This document shows, one piece after another, positions 37,432 through 46,210 of a stretch of DNA of 64,000 nt. The notes beneath the pieces are model-generated. The model searched no databases. It saw nothing but the letters and a program-made list of their open reading frames with translations, and was not told the origin of the DNA. Numbering within the stretch: position 1 is the first letter of the stretch; the number at the start of each line of letters is the position of its first letter. Position numbers and translations under genes: made by a program. This DNA comes from Thalassobaculaceae bacterium (lineage in GTDB: Bacteria > Pseudomonadota > Alphaproteobacteria > Thalassobaculales > Thalassobaculaceae): contig JARGOG010000001.1 of assembly GCA_029212785.1 (NCBI GenBank), positions 110,758 through 174,757 of the forward strand. The letters run 5' to 3'.

Positions 37432-38719
37432 TTTTGCCTCCATAGCGGCGCACGCGGATATCTGCCTGCTCCTTGTGGCCGGCGAACCCCTCCAGCGCGC
37501 AGAGGCGAGAGCAGACTTCGCCGATCTTCACGCTCGCCTCGTCGCTCAGCACCCGCTGGTAGGTGCAGGTCTTCATGAACTTGCCCACCCAGAGCCCGCC
37601 GGTGTATCGCGCCGCCTTCATCGTCGGCAGGGTGTGGTTGGTGCCGATGACCTTGTCGCCGTAGGACACGTTGGTACGGGGCCCCAGGAACAGCGCGCCG
37701 TAGTTCGTCATCGTATTCAGGAAGAAGTCGTCGTCGGCTGTCATGATCTGGACGTGTTCGCTGGCGATGTCATCGGCCACTTTGGCCATTTCGGCGAGGT
37801 CCTCGCAGACGATCACCTGGCCGTAGTCGCGCCAGGCCTGGCCGGCCACCTCTGCCGTCGACAAGGTTTTGAGCTGGCGTTCGACCTCGGCCATGGTGTC
37901 GCGGGCGAGCTTTTCGGAACTGGTGACCAGGATGGCGGGGGAGGTGGGGCCGTGCTCGGCCTGACCCAGCAGGTCGACCGCGCAGATCTCGCCGTCCACG
38001 GTCTCGTCGGCGACGATCAGGGTCTCGGTCGGTCCTGCGAACAGGTCGATGCCGACCCGCCCGAAAAGCTGGCGCTTGGCTTCGGCGACGAAGGCGTTGC
38101 CGGGTCCCACCAGCATGTCGATGCCGGCGATGGTCTCGGTGCCGAGCGCCATGGCGCCGACCGCCTGGATGCCGCCGAGGCAGTAGATCTCGTCGGCGCC
38201 GCCGAGATGCGGGGCGGCGACGATGGCCGGGTTCGGCCGGCCCTGATAGGGCGGGGCGCAGGTGATGATGCGCTTTACCCCGGCGACCTTGGCGGTCACC
38301 ACGCTCATATGCGCCGAGGCGACGAGCGGGTACTTGCCGCCCGGCACATAGCAGCCGACCGCGTTGACCGGCAGGTTCTTATGGCCGAGCACGACCCCTG
38401 GCATGGTCTCGACCTCGATGTCCTGCAGGGCTGCTTTCTGATGCTCGGCGAAATTGCGAATCTGGCTCTGGGCAAAGCGGATGTCGTCCAGGTCGGATTG
38501 ATCGAGCTCGGCCAGCGCCCGCTCGATCTCCGCCTCGCTCAGACGGAAGCTGTCGGGCGACCACTTGTCGAACTTCTCCGACAGCTCGCGCACCGCGGCG
38601 TCGCCCCGCTTGGCGATATCCGCCAGCGTCGCCTCGACGACGGCGCGGACCTTCGCGTCGTCCTCCTGGCGCTCTTCTTCGGAGCGGGCGGTTTTCAGCC
38701 AGCGGGCCATGGTCGTCAT
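37424..38719 (-). CDS. Histidinol dehydrogenase-family protein (HisD paralog, possibly HpsN-like)
   Basis: [49 protein letters not shown] HisD-fold motifs. Confidence 0.85.
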   Translation of the reverse strand: MTTMARWLKTARSEEERQEDDAKVRAVVEATLADIAKRGDAAVRELSEKFDKWSPDSFRLSEAEIERALAELDQSDLDDIRFAQSQIRNFAEHQKAALQDIEVETMPGVVLGHKNLPVNAVGCYVPGGKYPLVASAHMSVVTAKVAGVKRIITCAPPYQGRPNPAIVAAPHLGGADEIYCLGGIQAVGAMALGTETIAGIDMLVGPGNAFVAEAKRQLFGRVGIDLFAGPTETLIVADETVDGEICAVDLLGQAEHGPTSPAILVTSSEKLARDTMAEVERQLKTLSTAEVAGQAWRDYGQVIVCEDLAEMAKVADDIASEHVQIMTADDDFFLNTMTNYGALFLGPRTNVSYGDKVIGTNHTLPTMKAARYTGGLWVGKFMKTCTYQRVLSDEASVKIGEVCSRLCALEGFAGHKEQADIRVRRYGGKNA

Positions 38720-38875
38720 CCTCCACGATCGAATGTCTATCGTGGGGGACCGTGCGCCCGCGGGGGAGCGATTTCAACCGCTTATCGACCGGGCATCGGG
38801 ACCCGGCACGGCCATCGGCGGGCCTGGTCAGGGGGCGAAGCGGGCGCCCCTCCTTGAGGCCGAACGGGGCGTCGT

Positions 38876-39811
38876 TCACTCCGCGGCGTCGCGCCCGCGC
38901 TGGGAGGCCCCCCCGAGCCAGTAGGGCCGGGGTCCGTAGGTTTCGACCAGATAGTCGACGAAGGCGCGAACCTTGGGCGACAGGTGGCGGTTCGAGGGAT
39001 AGACCGCGTAGATCGGCACGTCCTCGCTAACCAGATCGTCGAGAACGGAAACCAGGCGGCCGTTCTGCAGATATTCACCGGCCACATGGGCGGCGAGCAT
39101 GGTCAATCCGGCCCCCGACAGCGCCAGTGCCAGGATCGAATCGCCATGGTTCGTGGCGATTAGGCCGCGCGCCCGGACCACCCGCTCCTCGTCATCGACC
39201 TTGAAGTGCCAGTCGTTGATCGGGCTGCCTGGCTGAAGGGTGATAAGGGCATGGTCGGCCAGATCCTCCGGCCGGGCCGGCACGCCCCATTTTTCCAGAT
39301 AACTCGGCGCGGCCACCAGTTTGCGGTGGTTGGGTGCGAGCTTGCGGGCGATCAGCGAGCTGTCCTTCAACTGGGCGATGCGGATGGCGAGATCCATCCC
39401 TTCCTCGACCAGATCGACCAGCCGGTCGGCGACCAGCAACTGGATCTGCACCTCGGGGAACCGGTCGATAAATCCCGGCAGGTGAGGAGCGACATGGCGG
39501 TGGGCAAAGGTCGAGGGGGCCGTGATCTTCAGCAGCCCGCGCGGCGAGCTATGGGCTGTGGTCACCGCCGCCTCGGCCTCGCCCACATCGGCGAGGATCC
39601 GCTTGCAACGATCATAATAGGCCGAACCGACTTCCGTCAGGCTGACCCGGCGGGTCGTGCGGTTCAGCAGGCGCACCCCCAGCCGGTCTTCCAGGGCAGA
39701 GAGCTGCTTGGAGACAACCGACGGCGACAGGTTCATGTGCCGGGCCGCGCCGGCGAGGCTGTTGTTCTCCACAACAGCGGCGAATATCGACATTCCTGTC
39801 AGTACGTCCAT
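38876..39811 (-). CDS. LysR-family transcriptional regulator
   Basis: MSIFAAVVENNSLAGAARHMNLSPSVVSKQLSALEDRLGVRLLNRTTRRV HTH. Confidence 0.9.
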   Translation of the reverse strand: MDVLTGMSIFAAVVENNSLAGAARHMNLSPSVVSKQLSALEDRLGVRLLNRTTRRVSLTEVGSAYYDRCKRILADVGEAEAAVTTAHSSPRGLLKITAPSTFAHRHVAPHLPGFIDRFPEVQIQLLVADRLVDLVEEGMDLAIRIAQLKDSSLIARKLAPNHRKLVAAPSYLEKWGVPARPEDLADHALITLQPGSPINDWHFKVDDEERVVRARGLIATNHGDSILALALSGAGLTMLAAHVAGEYLQNGRLVSVLDDLVSEDVPIYAVYPSNRHLSPKVRAFVDYLVETYGPRPYWLGGASQRGRDAAE

Positions 39812-39964
39812 ACCGGAACCATCCCCTTGGCCGTCCAGAATTAATTCATCCGGAGCATGAATTCGGTGCCATCTTACTTAATTAAAGTCTACCTGAAAAG
39901 TTTTACATCTCGTCATACCAACGGCGTCAGGCGGCCCAACGCCGGCGCAACCAAGGAGATAGAG

Positions 39965-40228
39965 ATGGCCACCATCGATGTGACGAATGTGCAGAACGGT
40001 GCGGTGCGGACGGGCCCGGCGGCTGCAGCCGACTGGCCGCCGGCCGGTATCCCCTCGAAGGTCATCGATCAGGCAGTGATCCATGGACGGCGCCTGCGCT
40101 CGCAGGCGATTGCCGGTCTGTTCACCGGTCTTGTCCGTTGGGGGATCGCCACCGCCAAGGCAGCGGTCGGGCGCCGGGCCTCGACCAAACTCGGCTGCGG
40201 CGAATGCGGAGACATGATGCGGGCCTGA
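39965..40228 (+). CDS. Small hypothetical protein (87 aa)
   Basis: HGRRLRSQAIAGLFTGLVRWG...KLGCGECGDMM; RBS AAGGAGAT upstream. Confidence 0.55.
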   Translation: MATIDVTNVQNGAVRTGPAAAADWPPAGIPSKVIDQAVIHGRRLRSQAIAGLFTGLVRWGIATAKAAVGRRASTKLGCGECGDMMRA

Positions 40229-40336
40229 ACGTCCTGCGATCCGCCCCGGAGGCGGACACCAAACCATTGGAGACGGCGTCACCCCGGGTGGCGCCGTCGC
40301 TGTTCGCGGGTCGGTCACTGCCGGGCCGGGTCGCGG

Positions 40337-40915
40337 TCACCGAAGACGGCGCACCATCATCGCCAGGACATAGCGGCAGGTCTCGTCCCCATCATTGCGG
40401 TAGGCGTGCCGGCAGGCACCGTCATAGTAGATCGCGTCGCCGGCGATCAGGCGGTGCGGGACATCGTCCAGGGTGACCGTCAACGTGCCGGCCTCGACCA
40501 TCAGATATTCGTGGGACCCCGCCGGATGCGGGCCGTATTCGCCGGTATCGATCCCAGGCGGGACCGTCGTCCGCATCATCTCGAACTCGACTCCGGGAAT
40601 GACCGGGGAGAGTATCCGCCGGGTCCAGCCGCCCGGTCCGGGTACCACGACCTGATCGCCCGATCGCAGGATCACGGCCCGTGCCGGGCTTTCGTCCTCG
40701 ACCAGGCGGGAGATCGACGTTTCGAGCCCGGTGGCGATTCGATGCAGGACCAGCACCGTCGCCGCCTTCTCGCCCCGCTCGACCGATGACAGCATGCTGA
40801 CGCTGATCTCGGCCCGCGCGGCAAGGGCGGCGAGGGTCAGGCTCCGGGCCTTGCGCATGTTCCGGATGCGCCGTCCCAGGGCCGTCAGGTCGAGTGCGGG
40901 ATCGTCGCTTGTCAT
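40337..40915 (-). CDS. XRE-family regulator with C-terminal cupin domain
   Basis: LGRRIRNMRKARSLTLAALAARAEISVSMLSSVERGEK HTH; SHEYLMVEAGTLTVTLDD...GDAIYYDGACRHAYRN cupin. Confidence 0.9.
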   Translation of the reverse strand: MTSDDPALDLTALGRRIRNMRKARSLTLAALAARAEISVSMLSSVERGEKAATVLVLHRIATGLETSISRLVEDESPARAVILRSGDQVVVPGPGGWTRRILSPVIPGVEFEMMRTTVPPGIDTGEYGPHPAGSHEYLMVEAGTLTVTLDDVPHRLIAGDAIYYDGACRHAYRNDGDETCRYVLAMMVRRLR

Positions 40916-40917
40916 CG

Positions 40918-40956
40918 ATTCCTCATTAGTGGAATATATCATCACTATCGAGGAAT
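40918..40956. promoter_or_regulatory. 39-bp concentric dyad, candidate operator of the XRE-cupin regulator
   Basis: ATTCCTC-at-TAGTG-gaatatatcat-CACTA-tc-GAGGAAT; both arm pairs share one centre (40937). Confidence 0.55.
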
Positions 40957-40967
40957 TCGAGGCGCAA

Positions 40968-41666
40968 ATGCGCGGGCGCAAACCGAAGTTCAAACATGTG
41001 AGGGGCCGGGACACGGCGTTCCAGTCCATGCTCGGCCATAACGGCGGCCCACCGCTGCCCTCGGCGGCGGGTTGGAACGCTTTCTGCTGGCGTAAGGCGG
41101 CGGCGCGTGTCCGCAAGGCGCCGACACGGGAGGTGCTGGCGATCCGCCTGCGCCGGGCGGCGGAACTCGGGCTCGACTACAAAACCTATGCCGCCCTCCT
41201 GGCCCATGGGGGCAACTCGCCCCGCACCCTGGTGGTGATGCTGTCCCGCGCGGTGGTCGCGTATGGTCCGTTCGGCCCGGACATCGCCCGTGACGGTGCG
41301 CTCCGTCTACTGGACGCCGCAGCCGCCAAGCTCGCCGCGCTGACGGTGCCCGATATCGTTCTGGTGGTGCCGGCACTGGCCGGCGGCCCGGCCCGCGATG
41401 CCGTGGCCGACGCACTCGACGCGATGGTGCGGTCGATCGGATGGCGCGTTGCCGCCCGCGGTGTCATGCCGGCCGGCGCGCCGCGGGAGGCGGCGGTCTG
41501 GCTGAGCGACAGGCTGACGGATGCGGGGCTGTCGCCGCGGTCCACCCTTTTGATCGCCGATCCGGACGCCCACCTGGACCTTGTGACACGAGCCCGTTTG
41601 CTGGGCCTACTTTCGCCGCAGCGGTACTTTGATCCGCCGCATCGGCCTTCCCGCCTTGAGGAATGA
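40968..41666 (+). CDS. Hypothetical protein with N-terminal LGHNGGPPL motif
   Basis: MRGRKPKFKHVRGRDTAFQSMLGHNGGPPLP...; divergent from the XRE gene. Confidence 0.65.
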   Translation: MRGRKPKFKHVRGRDTAFQSMLGHNGGPPLPSAAGWNAFCWRKAAARVRKAPTREVLAIRLRRAAELGLDYKTYAALLAHGGNSPRTLVVMLSRAVVAYGPFGPDIARDGALRLLDAAAAKLAALTVPDIVLVVPALAGGPARDAVADALDAMVRSIGWRVAARGVMPAGAPREAAVWLSDRLTDAGLSPRSTLLIADPDAHLDLVTRARLLGLLSPQRYFDPPHRPSRLEE

Positions 41667-41670
41667 TTCC

Positions 41671-42816
41671 ATGAAGACCAACCGGCCGCTCGCGCCCGAG
41701 ACCCTTGCCGCCCAGGCGCTCGGCTTCATCGACCCGGAGAACGGCGCCCTGGTGCCGCCGATTCACAGCGCGACGACCTACGAGCGTCCGCCCGGCGGCA
41801 TCGTTGGCCCCGGCTACAACTACACCCGCACCGACAACCCGACCTACGCCCAGGTCGAGGCGCTGCTGGCCCGCCTCGAAGGCGGCGTCGAGGCGCTGGT
41901 CATGGCGTCGGGCATGTCGGCGGTGACCGCACCGTTCCTGGCGCTGAGCCCCGGCGACCACGTGGTGGTGCAGGACGTTCTGTACTGGGGGGTGCGCGCG
42001 TGGCTGAACGACTTCGCCACCCATTGGGGCCTGCGGGTGGAGTATGTGGAGGCGGGCGCGATCGACTCCCTGCGCGCCGCCATGCGGCCGGGTGAGACCA
42101 AGCTAGTCTGGGTCGAGACCCCGGCCAACCCGCTGTGGAATGTGGTCGATATCGCCGCCGCCGCCGAGATCGCGCACGCGGCCGGTGCCCGCCTGGCGGT
42201 CGATTCGACCGTGGCGACTCCGGTGCTGACCCGCCCGCTGGAGCATGGCGCCGACCTGGTCATGCATTCCGCCACCAAGTTTCTGAACGGCCACAGCGAC
42301 GTGCTGGCCGGCGCGCTGATCACGGCCCGCGACGACGAATACTGGCGGCGCATCCGCATGGTGCGCAAGGATCTCGGCATGGTGATCGGCCCGCAGGAGG
42401 CCTGGCTGCTGCTGCGCGGCATGCGCACCCTGCATCTGCGGGTGCGCCGGGCCTGCGAGAACGCACTGGCGATCGCCGAGGCCCTGCAGGCCCATCCCAG
42501 GATCTCTCACGTCCTCTATCCGGGGCTGCCCGACCATCCGGGCCACGCCGTCGCCCGGCGTCAGATGACCGGCGGATTCAGCGGCATGCTGTCGATCCGG
42601 GTGACGGGCGGCAAGGCGGCGGCGCTGGAGACCATGCGGCGGATGGAGGTGTTCACCAGCGCCACCTCGCTCGGCGGTACGGAGAGCCTGGCCGAGCATC
42701 GCCGCTCGACCGAGGGACCGGACTCTCCGGTACCGGACGACCTGATCCGTCTCGCCGTCGGCATCGAGGCGACGGACGATCTGATCGCCGACCTGACCCA
42801 GGCCCTCGATTTCTGA
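41671..42816 (+). CDS. Cys/Met metabolism PLP-dependent enzyme (cystathionine beta-lyase-like)
   Basis: NYTRTDNPTYAQVEALLARLEGG, MHSATKFLNGHSDVLAGAL PLP-Lys motif, TSLGGTESL. Confidence 0.88.
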   Translation: MKTNRPLAPETLAAQALGFIDPENGALVPPIHSATTYERPPGGIVGPGYNYTRTDNPTYAQVEALLARLEGGVEALVMASGMSAVTAPFLALSPGDHVVVQDVLYWGVRAWLNDFATHWGLRVEYVEAGAIDSLRAAMRPGETKLVWVETPANPLWNVVDIAAAAEIAHAAGARLAVDSTVATPVLTRPLEHGADLVMHSATKFLNGHSDVLAGALITARDDEYWRRIRMVRKDLGMVIGPQEAWLLLRGMRTLHLRVRRACENALAIAEALQAHPRISHVLYPGLPDHPGHAVARRQMTGGFSGMLSIRVTGGKAAALETMRRMEVFTSATSLGGTESLAEHRRSTEGPDSPVPDDLIRLAVGIEATDDLIADLTQALDF

Positions 42817-42901
42817 GTTGGGCAGGGGCTGGATAGGGCCCCCGCGGCGACGCCGATCTGCCGGTCGCGTCCGCGCGCGCACGACCGGCGACGCACGGCG
42901 C

Positions 42902-42931
42902 TTGACGACGCGGCCCGGCGGCCCGTAGAAG
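42902..42931 (+). promoter_or_regulatory. Candidate promoter of tRNA-Ser
   Basis: TTGACG - 18 nt - TAGAAG, upstream of the tRNA. Confidence 0.35.
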
Positions 42932-42987
42932 GGGCGCGCATACGCCGTGCGGAGGTCGGGCAACCGGCCTCCGAACGCCCTCCCGGC

Positions 42988-43079
42988 GGAGGGGTGGCCG
43001 AGTGGCTGAAGGCGGCGGTTTGCTAAACCGTTTTAGGGGGAAACCCTTAACGTGGGTTCGAATCCCATCCCCTCCGCCA
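42988..43079 (+). tRNA. tRNA-Ser(GCU), CCA encoded
   Basis: GGAGGGG/CCCCTCC acceptor stem, anticodon loop tttGCTaaa, variable arm AGGGGGAAACCCT, GGTTCGAATCC T arm. Confidence 0.95.
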
Positions 43080-43101
43080 ATTCTGCTTTTGGGCCGCAAT
43101 T

Positions 43102-43329
43102 CCCGCCCAACGCCGTAAAAACAATAGATGTTTCCGGGGTTCGAAACCCTCCGTTCCGGCTATAGGCAAGCTGGTCGTTGAAGGCCAGTTTCAGCACCGC
43201 ATGACGCATGCCGAGCGTGCCATTTTCCCAGCTATCGCAAAGGTTTGCGAGCACTCCGAGGGTGAGTTCGAACATCTCCCCGAAGATCCTGCGCGAGCGG
43301 GCCTTGGTTTCGAACTTCTCGGCCAGCAT
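43102..43329 (-). pseudogene. C-terminal remnant of a large serine recombinase (recombinase-family site-specific integrase)
   Basis: LAEKFETKARSRRIFGEMFELTLGVLANLCDSWENGTLGMRHAVLKLAFNDQLAYSRNGGFRTPETSIVFTALGG matches the recombinase C-terminal pattern; in-frame TGA a few codons upstream and no N-terminal catalytic domain. Confidence 0.75.
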
Positions 43330-43380
43330 GCCTGACCAAAGTCCCGTCGGATGGTCTCAGAGGGCCATGCGCCTGGATAC

Positions 43381-43409
43381 TTGTCTTATCCCCCTGGGGG
43401 GGATATATC
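43381..43409 (+). promoter_or_regulatory. Candidate promoter with operator in its spacer
   Basis: TTGTCT - 17 nt - TATATC; spacer contains TATCCCCC-TGG-GGGGGATA (43387-43405). Confidence 0.6.
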
Positions 43410-43415
43410 CGGTGT

Positions 43416-43694
43416 ATGTCAAACCATGGACCGCACGAATCCCATCCGGCGATCATTAAGCGCCTGAAGCGCGCGGGTGGCCATCTGAACAGCGTGATTG
43501 CGATGATCGAGCAGGGACGCGACTGCATCGACATCGCCCAGCAACTCCACGCCGTCGAGAAGGCCATCACCCAGGCGAAACGCGTGCTGATCCAGGATCA
43601 TATCGACCATTGCCTGGACAGTGTGGTGGGGGGGGCGGGCCCCGCCGCGCCGGCGGAACTCGCCGATTTCAAGACGATCACCCGGTATCTCTGA
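43416..43694 (+). CDS. CsoR/RcnR/FrmR-family metal-sensing repressor (NreA/NcrB-like)
   Basis: HPAIIKRLKRAGGHLNSVIAMIEQGRDCIDIAQQLHAVEKAITQAKRVLIQDHIDHCLD; Cys...His-x3-Cys ligand set. Confidence 0.88.
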   Translation: MSNHGPHESHPAIIKRLKRAGGHLNSVIAMIEQGRDCIDIAQQLHAVEKAITQAKRVLIQDHIDHCLDSVVGGAGPAAPAELADFKTITRYL

Positions 43695-43706
43695 GCGCCA
43701 GGCGCC

Positions 43707-45080
43707 ATGATCTCCGTCCTCGCGCACCCGACCTACAGAAATCTGTTCCTGGCCCAGGTGCTCTCGCTGGCCGGAACCGGGTTGACCACGGTCGCCTTGG
43801 GGCTGCTCGCCTATGATCTGGCGGGTGCCGATGCCGGGCTGGTGCTCGGCACCGCGCTCGCGCTCAAGATGGTGGCCTATGTCGGGGTGGCGCCGGTCGC
43901 GGGTGCGCTCGCCGGGCGGGTTCCGCGCCGGCGGTTCCTGGTGTCGCTGGATCTGTGCCGGGCGCTGATGGTCCTGTGCCTGCCGTTCGTCACCGAGGTC
44001 TGGCAGGTCTATCTGCTCGTCTTCCTCTTCCAGGCCTGTTCCGCGGCGTTCACACCGACATTCCAGGCGACCATTCCCGACGTTCTGGCGGACGAGACGG
44101 ACTATACGAACGCCCTCTCGCTATCGCGTCTCGCCTACGACCTGGAGGCGCTGCTGAGCCCGGTGTTGGCCGGGCTGCTGCTGACCGCCGCCAGCTTCCA
44201 CTGGCTGTTCGTCGGCAACGGTCTGGCGTTTCTCGCGTCGGCGGCGCTCGTGATGTCGGTGATCCTGCCGTCGCGAAACGGTGGAAACGCGGGGCGCCCG
44301 TTCCTTGACCGGGTAACGCGCGGCGCCTGGATATATCTGCACACGCCACGGCTGCGCGGCCTGCTGGCGCTCAGTTTCGCGGTGTCGTCCGCCGGCTCCA
44401 TGGTGATCGTCAACACGGTGGTGCTCGCGCGCCAGACGTTTGGCGGAACCGACCGGGACGTGGCGTTCTTCCTCGCGGCCTATGGCGTCGGGTCGATGGT
44501 CGTGGCGATCCTGCTGCCCAGGATCCTCGACCGGGTCGGTCCGCGGTCGGCGATGCTGGCGGGCGGTCTGGTCCTGACCTTGGTGCTGCCTCTCGGTAGC
44601 CTCGGACTGGATTATGCCGCCGGCCTCGCCCTATGGGCGTGCCTCGGCGCCGGGATGTCGCTCGTGCAAACGCCGTCCGGCCTGCTGCTGCGGCGATCCG
44701 CGCATGAAGAGGATCGCCCGGCGCTGTTCGCGGCGCAATTCGCCCTGTCTCACGCGTGCTGGCTGGTCGCCTATCCCGCCGCCGGCTGGCTCGGGGCGAC
44801 TTTCGGACTGGAGACCACGTTCCTGGTCCTGGCCTGCGGGTCCGGCCTCGGCCTGATCGCGGCGCTGCGGGTCTGGCCCGCATTCGATCCCGTGGTGATA
44901 GAGCATCAGCACGACGATCTCGTCCATTCGCACGGCGAAGCCCATGACGCGCACCATCGCGGGTCCGTTGTCGGGCGGAGCGACGACGTGCCCCATCGGC
45001 ACGCGGCCCTGCGTCACACGCACCCCTTCGTCATCGACGATCACCATCCGGTTTGGCCGGCGGTACGGCGAGCGCGGTAG
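43707..45080 (+). CDS. MFS exporter with His-rich cytoplasmic tail (NreB-like, probable Ni/Co resistance)
   Basis: 12-TM-like MFS; last 61 residues contain 13 His (EHQHDDLVHSHGEAHDAHH...HRHAALRHTH...DDHH). Confidence 0.72.
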   Translation: MISVLAHPTYRNLFLAQVLSLAGTGLTTVALGLLAYDLAGADAGLVLGTALALKMVAYVGVAPVAGALAGRVPRRRFLVSLDLCRALMVLCLPFVTEVWQVYLLVFLFQACSAAFTPTFQATIPDVLADETDYTNALSLSRLAYDLEALLSPVLAGLLLTAASFHWLFVGNGLAFLASAALVMSVILPSRNGGNAGRPFLDRVTRGAWIYLHTPRLRGLLALSFAVSSAGSMVIVNTVVLARQTFGGTDRDVAFFLAAYGVGSMVVAILLPRILDRVGPRSAMLAGGLVLTLVLPLGSLGLDYAAGLALWACLGAGMSLVQTPSGLLLRRSAHEEDRPALFAAQFALSHACWLVAYPAAGWLGATFGLETTFLVLACGSGLGLIAALRVWPAFDPVVIEHQHDDLVHSHGEAHDAHHRGSVVGRSDDVPHRHAALRHTHPFVIDDHHPVWPAVRRAR

Positions 45081-45131
45081 CGGGGCTTCCCGGATATCGA
45101 CACGCCTCTGGTCGCTCCGGCGGGTGTCGAA

Positions 45132-46142
45132 TTAATCGGCCGTCAGCCCCAGTTCACTGGCCAGCAGGGTGTAGCTGTCGCGGCGGGCCTGCTCGTCGTG
45201 GGTCCAGGTGACGATCGCCAGTTCATCGACCCCGGTCTGGTCGGCCAACTCGCGGATCCGATCGGCGACGGCGGGGGCCGGGCCGACGAAAGCGGTGCGG
45301 CGCAATTCCTCGATGCGCGCCTGTTCGGCACCGGAATAGTCGTAGCCCATCGCCACTTCCGGCGGATCCAACGGCAGATACAGGCCGCGGTCCCGGTATA
45401 ACTGCCAGCGGGCGCGAGAACTGTAGTGGTATTGGGCCTCTTCCTCGGTATCAGCGGCCAGCGCCCACACGCAGATTCCGGCATTCGGCGTCGGATGCCG
45501 CGCGCTCGGCTTATAGGTCTGGCGGTAGATGTCGAGGGCTTCCTGGCCGCCCCGACCGTCGGTGAAGAACCAGGCGAAGCTGTAGGGGAGACCGAAATGC
45601 GCTGCGACCTGGGCGCCATAGGTCGAGCTTCCGAGGATCCACATCTGCGGTGCGGTGTCGCCCTTCGGCATCGCCTCGACCACCCGGAAGGGATGGTTCT
45701 CGGTCAGCGGTTCGCCGTGAACCCAGGCCATCAGGTCGGCCACGTCGTTGGGAAACTGCGCCGGTCGCTCGTTCGCCATGGGGTTTAGCGCGAAGGCCGT
45801 GCGGCCGTCCGACCCGGGAGCCCGGCCGAGACCTAGATCGATGCGCCCGGGCGCCAGGGCGTCGAGCACCCGGAACTGCTCGGCGACCTTCAGCGGCGCG
45901 TAGTGCGGCAGCATGACGCCGGCGCTTCCGACCCGCATCCGGGTCGTGTGCGTGGCGATCGCCGCGATCAGGATTTCCGGCGCGGTGCCGACGATGGTGG
46001 GGTGGCTGTGGTGCTCGGACACCCAGAACCTGTGGTAGCCAAGGGTGTCGCAGTGCACCGCGAGGGCCAGGGTATCGCGGATGGCGGCCCCCTGCGGCCG
46101 GCCGGCGGCGGCCACCGACTGGTCGAGAATGGATACGCGCAC
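45132..46142 (-). CDS. LLM-class flavin-dependent oxidoreductase
   Basis: HRFWVSEHHSHPTIVGTAPEILIAAIA, RIDLGLGRAPGSD; LLM-class monooxygenase-like. Confidence 0.88.
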   Translation of the reverse strand: MRVSILDQSVAAAGRPQGAAIRDTLALAVHCDTLGYHRFWVSEHHSHPTIVGTAPEILIAAIATHTTRMRVGSAGVMLPHYAPLKVAEQFRVLDALAPGRIDLGLGRAPGSDGRTAFALNPMANERPAQFPNDVADLMAWVHGEPLTENHPFRVVEAMPKGDTAPQMWILGSSTYGAQVAAHFGLPYSFAWFFTDGRGGQEALDIYRQTYKPSARHPTPNAGICVWALAADTEEEAQYHYSSRARWQLYRDRGLYLPLDPPEVAMGYDYSGAEQARIEELRRTAFVGPAPAVADRIRELADQTGVDELAIVTWTHDEQARRDSYTLLASELGLTAD

Positions 46143-46210
46143 GGGCAGGTCACTCCGGGTGTCGGGCAGGGGACGTCTGGGACGCCGTGGATTTGGCTTG
46201 GCCGCTCAGT

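Noticed and set aside
37106-38857. 583-aa plus-strand ORF opposite SDR/HisD
   Set aside because: Antisense shadow ORF; no motif.
43033-43101. Apparent C-terminal extension of the recombinase remnant (NCGPKAELAEGMGFEPTLRVSP)
   Set aside because: This part reads antisense through the tRNA-Ser and is a common artefact; the recombinase homology stops near 43102.
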